Positions 59,915-64,000 of a stretch of DNA of 64,000 nt are shown in pieces. The position numbers and the translations under genes were made by a program. Under the pieces are notes generated by a model that saw only the letters and a list, made by a program, of their open reading frames with translations, was not told where the DNA came from and ran no database searches. This DNA comes from Hyphomicrobiales bacterium (lineage in GTDB: Bacteria; Pseudomonadota; Alphaproteobacteria; Rhizobiales; Rhizobiaceae): contig UBYA01000006.1 of NCBI GenBank assembly GCA_900469615.1, positions 232,000 to 295,999 of the forward strand, in the 5' to 3' direction. How positions within the stretch are numbered: the stretch's first letter is position 1; the number at the start of each line of letters is the position of its first letter.

Positions 59915-60075
59915 CTAGCGTTCGTCCGCTTGTAGCCGCATGCGGTTCGATACTCCCTCTGTCGCTATCGCGGCAGATCGTCGGGAATTCGCTGCCGTCC
60001 CTGCCGGAGCCACGTCCCTTCCGGTCTCTGCGGATATGATATCGATTTGAGGCAAGTCGGTGCGACAAATAACCA

Positions 60076-60120
60076 ATCTCCCCCTTGCGGGGGAGATGTC
60101 GCGATGGCGGCAGAGGGGTA
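60076..60120. repeat. Short intergenic repeat with GAGATGTCGCGA core, second copy
   Basis: Hairpin CTCCCCC-TTG-CGGGGGAG followed by ATGTCGCGATGGCGGCAGAG. It shares GAGATGTCGCGA and GGCAGAGGGG with 1265-1321. It is located between convergent SBP2 and the acid phosphatase gene. Confidence 0.6.
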
Positions 60121-60147
60121 TCGCCTCCTCCGGCGCGTCGAGAATTC

Positions 60148-61008
60148 TTACTTCCCATCCCAGGGGGTCAATGCGTCCTGCTTCAGGCGGCGCTGCTGCT
60201 CCGGCGGAAGCTTGTAATCCCCCTTGTAAGGCGCGCTTTCGAAGGAGCCGTAGGTCGGGTTGGCAATCGCGATCCAGTCATGGCCGAAGTGGGCGACATT
60301 GGCGTCGAAGACCTTCTGCCGTTCCTCGACCGTGCCCTTGTAGTCGTCGGTGAAATCGCCGAAATTGTCGCCGAACATCAGCAGGATGCGATAGTTCTTG
60401 GCGATGAAGGCGCGGCGCGTGCCCTTGGCGGAAGTCCAGTCGGGCTGCTCCTTGACGCTGAGGAAGGTATCGACATTGTCTCCCATCGGAAAGCCGAAGC
60501 GCTTCATTTCCTCGACCGTCGGCTTTTCCTCGTCGACCGTGCGATTGGTGACATAAAAGACTTTCACGCCTTTCGAGGCCGCATATTGGGTGAATTCCAC
60601 CGCCCCGGCGATCGGCTTGTCCTGCTGGGCATTCACGTATTGCGTCCAGCTGTCGGCCGTAAAGCTGCTGCCGGTCGTGATGTTGCGCGCCTGATAGGGC
60701 GAGGTGTTCAGGATGGTGTCGTCGACATCGAGAATGATGGCGGGCGGAAAATCCTGGAAATTGCCCGTCTGCTCGACAGGGGCCGCCGTCCAGTTTTTGT
60801 CGGCCAGTGCCTCGTCGAGCCGGATGCGGCCGAGCGTATAGGCGCCGAGCGCGTTGGCCTGCGCCTCGACCGAGGTCTGATCCCAGAGAACGGCGTTGAG
60901 ATTGTCGTCTGGCATGGCGTCCGGCAGATCGGCGGCCAGAGCCGGCAGGGCGGCGACGAGGCCGATGGTTGCAACGAGCGCCAGGCGCCCCGTATATCCG
61001 TTTCTCAC
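60148..61008 (-). CDS. HAD superfamily acid phosphatase (class B / e(P4)-like)
   Basis: 286-residue secreted phosphatase. HAD motif I is DVDDTILNTSPYQ (about residues 93-105) with the Asp nucleophile and acid; FYVTNRTVDE is motif II, and LLMFGDNFGDFTDDYKG is motif IV. Signal peptide VRNGYTGRLALVATIGLVAA ... LA, then ADLPDAMPDDN. I choose the GTG start at 61008 because AGAGGAG lies at ideal distance; an ATG at 61041 adds 11 residues (MPYGFQQEENS). It probably dephosphorylates nucleotides or organic phosphates in the periplasm. Confidence 0.87.
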   Translation of the reverse strand: MRNGYTGRLALVATIGLVAALPALAADLPDAMPDDNLNAVLWDQTSVEAQANALGAYTLGRIRLDEALADKNWTAAPVEQTGNFQDFPPAIILDVDDTILNTSPYQARNITTGSSFTADSWTQYVNAQQDKPIAGAVEFTQYAASKGVKVFYVTNRTVDEEKPTVEEMKRFGFPMGDNVDTFLSVKEQPDWTSAKGTRRAFIAKNYRILLMFGDNFGDFTDDYKGTVEERQKVFDANVAHFGHDWIAIANPTYGSFESAPYKGDYKLPPEQQRRLKQDALTPWDGK

Positions 61009-61257
61009 GCTGTTCTCCTCTTGCTGAAATCCATAAGGCATATCAGTGGTTTCGGGCATGTATGACATCATGATCCGGGTAAGGATAGTTTGCGCGCGGA
61101 GCGAATGTGTCAAGCCTGTGACCGTTCGCACCGTTATCGTAAAGCCGATTGCCGCCCGCGATCACGAGGGATGCGGGCGGCAATCGGCCTTGATGTAGCG
61201 GCTTTCGCGTGTCTGACGAGGCTTTGATACCGCCGCGACAGGAGAAGAGCTTTGCCT

Positions 61258-61899
61258 TCAGCGCGCGGCCCAGTTGGCGCCGCGGCGGAAGATGGTCTTC
61301 ATCTGCGGCACGGCGAATTCCTTGGCCTGGTGGCCGAGCGAGGAATAGAAGACCCGGCCCTGGCCGTATTTGCGCTTCCAGGCGACAGGCATGACGACGC
61401 CGTCGATCCAGTAGGCATGGTCGCCGGTGAAGGTCGTCGTCGCCAGCACCTCGTTCGAGGGATCGACATGCATGTAATATTGCTCCGACGTGTAGGGGAA
61501 ATCGGTGATCCCCTCCATGATCGGATCGTCGGGCCGCGTGATGTTGACCGTGTAGTCGATGATGTTGCCGGGATGGGCGACCCACTGGCCGCCGATGATG
61601 AACTGGTACTCGACGCTCTCGCGGAACGAGTCGCCGGCGCCGCCATGATAACCGGCAATGCCGACACCGCTTTCGATGGCGGCGGCAAGGTTCTTCACCT
61701 CTTCCTTCTCGATCTTCGACATGGTGACGATCGGCACGATCAGGCTGAGGTCGTGGATCGATGGGTCGGCGAAGGCCTCGGTGCTGTTTTCGAGGTAGAC
61801 CTTGAAGCCGTCCTCCTCCAGCATGTCGCGGATGATATGGGCGCATTCCTGCGGTTCGTGGCCGCTCCAGCCGCCCCAGACGATAAGTGCTTCACGCAT
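61258..61899 (-). CDS. ThuA domain-containing protein
   Basis: 213-residue protein of the ThuA (trehalose utilisation) group, which has a class I glutamine amidotransferase-like fold but usually acts on sugars. ALIVWGGWSGHEPQECAHII near the N-terminus, GIAGYHGGAGDSFRES (about 80-95) and GHAYWIDGVVMPVAWKRKYG RVFYSSLGH are characteristic. It follows a Gfo/Idh oxidoreductase by 24 nt, the ThuB-ThuA pairing known from Sinorhizobium disaccharide oxidation, here under a ROK regulator. Start 61899 behind AGGAGGAC. Confidence 0.88.
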   Translation of the reverse strand: MREALIVWGGWSGHEPQECAHIIRDMLEEDGFKVYLENSTEAFADPSIHDLSLIVPIVTMSKIEKEEVKNLAAAIESGVGIAGYHGGAGDSFRESVEYQFIIGGQWVAHPGNIIDYTVNITRPDDPIMEGITDFPYTSEQYYMHVDPSNEVLATTTFTGDHAYWIDGVVMPVAWKRKYGQGRVFYSSLGHQAKEFAVPQMKTIFRRGANWAAR

Positions 61900-61923
61900 G
61901 ATAGTCCTCCTGAAATTGTTTCG

Positions 61924-63024
61924 TTAGCGGCCGATCTGCCCATCCACCAGGGATTCGGACAGAGGAGCGGGACGCTCCGTTTGCGTCGTGATGGTGATCG
62001 TGCGCCCGCTGTCGGAGGCCGTCTGGAACGCTTCCATGACCTCGAGCACATGCAGGGCAAGGCTGCCATTGGCGCGGTGCGGCCGGTTCGAGCGGATGGC
62101 GTGCGCCAGGTCGGCAACGCCGAGCGAGCGGTAATTGCCGTCGGCATAGGGCGCGGTGATCTCGCGTTCGGCAAACTCGCCGCCCTTTTTCAGGAATTCG
62201 ACGGGGCCGCCGAAGCGATTGGGATCGGGCACGATCAGCGTGCCCTCGGTGCCGTAGACTTCGAGCGGCACATGCTTGTGGCCGGCGACATCGAAGCTCA
62301 TGCCGATCTGGACGACGGCGCCATTGGCAAAGGCCATGACGCCGGAGACATGCGTCGGCACATGAACGGGGATGTGCTTGCCGTTGCGCGGCTCGCTGGT
62401 GATGATGCGCTCCTTGCGCGGCGTCACGGCAAAGCCTGCGACCTGCGAGACGGGGCCGAGCAGGTTGACGAGATCGGTGATGTAATAGGGGCCCATGTCG
62501 AGCATCGGGCCGCCGCCGACTTCATAATAGAAAGCCGGATTCGGATGCCAGCGCTCATGGCCGGGGCACATGAAGGTGGCGGTGCCGCCGACGGGGATGC
62601 CGATGGTGCCCTCGTCGATGATGGCGCGGGCCGTCTGATGGCCGCCGCCGAGGAAGGTGTCGGGGGCCGCGCCGATGCGCAGGCCCTTGGCGGCGGCCGC
62701 ATCCGCGAGCTTCTTGCCCTCGGCGAAATTGATGCCGAGCGGCTTTTCCGAATAGGTGTGCTTGCCGGCTTCCAGCGCCTGAAGCCCGACGGCGACATGC
62801 GCCTTGGGAATGGTCAGGTTGACGATGATCTCGATCGAGGGATCGGCGAGAAGCGTTGCGATATCGACCGCCTTCAGGCCGAATTCGGCGGCCTTTGCCT
62901 CGGCGAGCTCGCGATTGAGGTCGGCCACGCCTTTGATGTCGAGAATGGGAAAGGATTTCATGGCGGTGAGATAGGCGCCGGAAATGTTCCCGCAGCCGAT
63001 TATGCCGATGCCGACCTTGTTCAT
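61924..63024 (-). CDS. Gfo/Idh/MocA family oxidoreductase (ThuB-like)
   Basis: 366-residue NAD(P)-dependent sugar dehydrogenase. Canonical N-terminus GIGIIGCGNISGAYLTAM, YSEKPLGINF at about residue 92, GIPVGGTATFMCPGHERWHPNPAFYYEVGGGPMLDMGPYY with the HxxxP and GGGPMLDMG motifs. Works with the ThuA-like protein downstream and probably makes a 3-keto sugar. Start 63024 has GGAGGACG before it. Confidence 0.9.
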   Translation of the reverse strand: MNKVGIGIIGCGNISGAYLTAMKSFPILDIKGVADLNRELAEAKAAEFGLKAVDIATLLADPSIEIIVNLTIPKAHVAVGLQALEAGKHTYSEKPLGINFAEGKKLADAAAAKGLRIGAAPDTFLGGGHQTARAIIDEGTIGIPVGGTATFMCPGHERWHPNPAFYYEVGGGPMLDMGPYYITDLVNLLGPVSQVAGFAVTPRKERIITSEPRNGKHIPVHVPTHVSGVMAFANGAVVQIGMSFDVAGHKHVPLEVYGTEGTLIVPDPNRFGGPVEFLKKGGEFAEREITAPYADGNYRSLGVADLAHAIRSNRPHRANGSLALHVLEVMEAFQTASDSGRTITITTQTERPAPLSESLVDGQIGR

Positions 63025-63060
63025 AAACGTCCTCCAGATGAATTGTCTTTGCCTGTCCTG

Positions 63061-63160
63061 GAGCGGCTCAGCGTTTCAAATAAGCGCTGAGCCGCTCTAT
63101 CCTATTGTTTCGACGCAATTCCGGACGGAAAACCGCTGCGCGCTTTTCCTGGAATTGCTG
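63061..63160. repeat. 3'-end palindromic repeat, copy 5 (inverted)
   Basis: Reading on the minus strand: GCAATTCCAGGAAAAGCGCG then CAGCGGTTTTCCGTCCGGAA and TTGC, followed by the hairpin GAGCGGCTCAGCG-N11-CGCTGAGCCGCTC (63061-63097). It is almost the full consensus of the family and lies just past the ROK stop on the minus strand. Confidence 0.75.
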
Positions 63161-63166
63161 TGGGGA

Positions 63167-64000
63167 TCAGAGAGCCGGTGCCGGCCCTGTCGTTCCCCAG
63201 GGCGATTCGTAGAGTTCGCGCAGCGCGACGACGGCCGCACCCTGCGCCCAGGTCTCGTCGGTCGACTGGTCGAAAACCAGTTCGGTCACGCCCTTGATCG
63301 ACGGTGGGATGGCCAGTGAATAGGCCTCCCGCAGGCTGTCGAGGAAGGGCTGGCCGAGCGCCAGGCTCGATCCCACGAGAATGACGCGCGGCGGGGCAAA
63401 CAGCGTGACGATGTTGGCGAGCGCCATGCCGCAGGCTTCGCCGGCGCGGATGGCCGCACCGATCAAAGCGTTGTCTTCGGCATCGATCAGCGTCTTGGCA
63501 TGGGCCATTCCGCGCCCGAGGCGGATGGCTTCGGCGAAGCGGCCGCTCGGCTGATCGCCGAGAATGGCGCTTTCGCCGGCAAGGCTCGCCAGGCGGATGA
63601 TGCCCTGCGGACCCATGCCCAGCACGAGATCGCCGAGATTGTGACTGAGGCCGCCGGCGCCGCGAAACAGCTGGCCCCCATGCAGCACGCCCAGCCCCAG
63701 CGTCTGCTCCAGCGACACCAGCACCATGTCGTCGAGGTCTCTCGCCTGGCCGAACCAGTGATGCGCGAGCGTGATCGCATGCGCGTCGCTCTCGACGATG
63801 GTGGTCACGCCGAGTCGCTCCGACATTTCCCTGGCGAAGTCGACGCCGCTTTCCCGGAAGATCGGGCTGGTGCGCACATGGCCGGTGCGATGCTCGATGA
63901 CCCCGGGCAGGCCGAGGCAGACGGAATCGATCTCGTCCAGAGCCAGGTTGGCATCGACGACGCAGCGGCGCACGCCATCCTCGATCAGGTCGGCGATGAC
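63167..64000 (-). CDS. ROK family protein (transcriptional regulator or sugar kinase), N-terminus outside window
   Basis: The frame is open to the right edge, so the 5' end is missing; about 277 residues are present. The ROK fold is clear: GLPGVIEHRTGHVRTSPIF, ESDAHAITLAHHWFGQARD (ROK N-D motif region), LGLGVLHGGQLFRGAGGLSHNLGDL and IVTLFAPPRVILVGSSLA. The GxxHxxxGH and zinc CxCGxxGC motifs of classical sugar kinases look altered (GLSHNLGDL, no Cys cluster), favouring a regulator such as an NagC/XylR type. It heads the operon with the Gfo/Idh and ThuA genes. Confidence 0.82.
   Translation of the reverse strand, partial: VIADLIEDGVRRCVVDANLALDEIDSVCLGLPGVIEHRTGHVRTSPIFRESGVDFAREMSERLGVTTIVESDAHAITLAHHWFGQARDLDDMVLVSLEQTLGLGVLHGGQLFRGAGGLSHNLGDLVLGMGPQGIIRLASLAGESAILGDQPSGRFAEAIRLGRGMAHAKTLIDAEDNALIGAAIRAGEACGMALANIVTLFAPPRVILVGSSLALGQPFLDSLREAYSLAIPPSIKGVTELVFDQSTDETWAQGAAVVALRELYESPWGTTGPAPAL

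Noticed and set aside
61252..63090. 612-codon plus-strand frame over thuA-like and oxidoreductase genes
   Set aside because: Same antisense effect; both minus-strand genes have good starts and family motifs.

Overview
The window is GC-rich chromosomal DNA of an alphaproteobacterium, most likely a member of the Rhizobiaceae (Rhizobium/Agrobacterium type). The main reasons are the phaR-phaAB polyhydroxybutyrate locus, an RpoH2-type second heat-shock sigma factor, a carD/fdxA/Suv3-like helicase neighbourhood, a metA gene behind a SAM-II riboswitch, an amino acid:[carrier protein] ligase operon, several families of short intergenic palindromes, and CtrA- and CcrM-type (GANTC) cell-cycle motifs. 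No tRNA, rRNA, transposase, prophage gene or CRISPR array was recognised.

Layout. 1-5300: glutathione transferase, rpmF, phaR divergent from phaA-phaB, then three very small envelope proteins (a 57-residue membrane protein, a glycine-zipper lipoprotein, a DUF3309 protein). 5303-6536: 1.2 kb of non-coding DNA with a full CtrA box, three imperfect ~75-bp repeats and 19 GANTC sites. 6537-12892: Suv3-like RNA helicase with an Arg/Gly-rich tail, an S4 RNA-binding protein, ferredoxin fdxA, carD and rpoH2. 12939-21333: M48 metalloprotease lipoprotein, thiamine transporter thiBPQ behind a TPP riboswitch, an MFS exporter divergent from a MarR regulator, and thiamine pyrophosphokinase. 21336-28143: ABC-F ATPase, then a GntR-SIS-NagA-SIS amino-sugar operon and galM. 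28527-31969: a MoxR ATPase, then the SAM-II riboswitch, metA and a VWA protein that starts 2 nt after metA. 32135-37050: an ABC transporter with a decayed nucleotide-binding domain, and the complete EF-P modification set (efp divergent from epmA-epmB).

37409-40735 is a compact four-gene operon: carrier protein, acyl-CoA dehydrogenase-like flavoprotein, class II synthetase-like amino acid:carrier-protein ligase, and DUF1839 protein. The ligase family has been studied biochemically, but as far as I know the pathway and end product are unknown, so this is the strongest candidate for an undescribed system. 40810-63973 is a large carbohydrate island: a GH2 mannosidase-like enzyme, an ABC sugar importer operon with two Gfo/Idh/MocA oxidoreductases, a TetR regulator, an enolase-superfamily enzyme and a further oxidoreductase, a LacI-controlled DUF2264/2-hydroxyacid dehydrogenase operon with a divergent orphan solute-binding protein, and a ROK-oxidoreductase-ThuA operon cut by the window end.

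How it fits together. Two TetR-type operators with the same 18-bp core (16 of 18 bases equal) flank the tetR gene and probably coordinate sugar import with catabolism. The LacI gene and the second binding protein share a dense TTGCA/TGCAA operator region. Both binding proteins look like paralogues with Tat-type signals, but only the first has permease genes here. Dispersed palindromes sit almost entirely just past stop codons and probably act as terminators or 3'-end stabilisers. Functions are assigned by reading protein sequences and recalling families; no database search was run.
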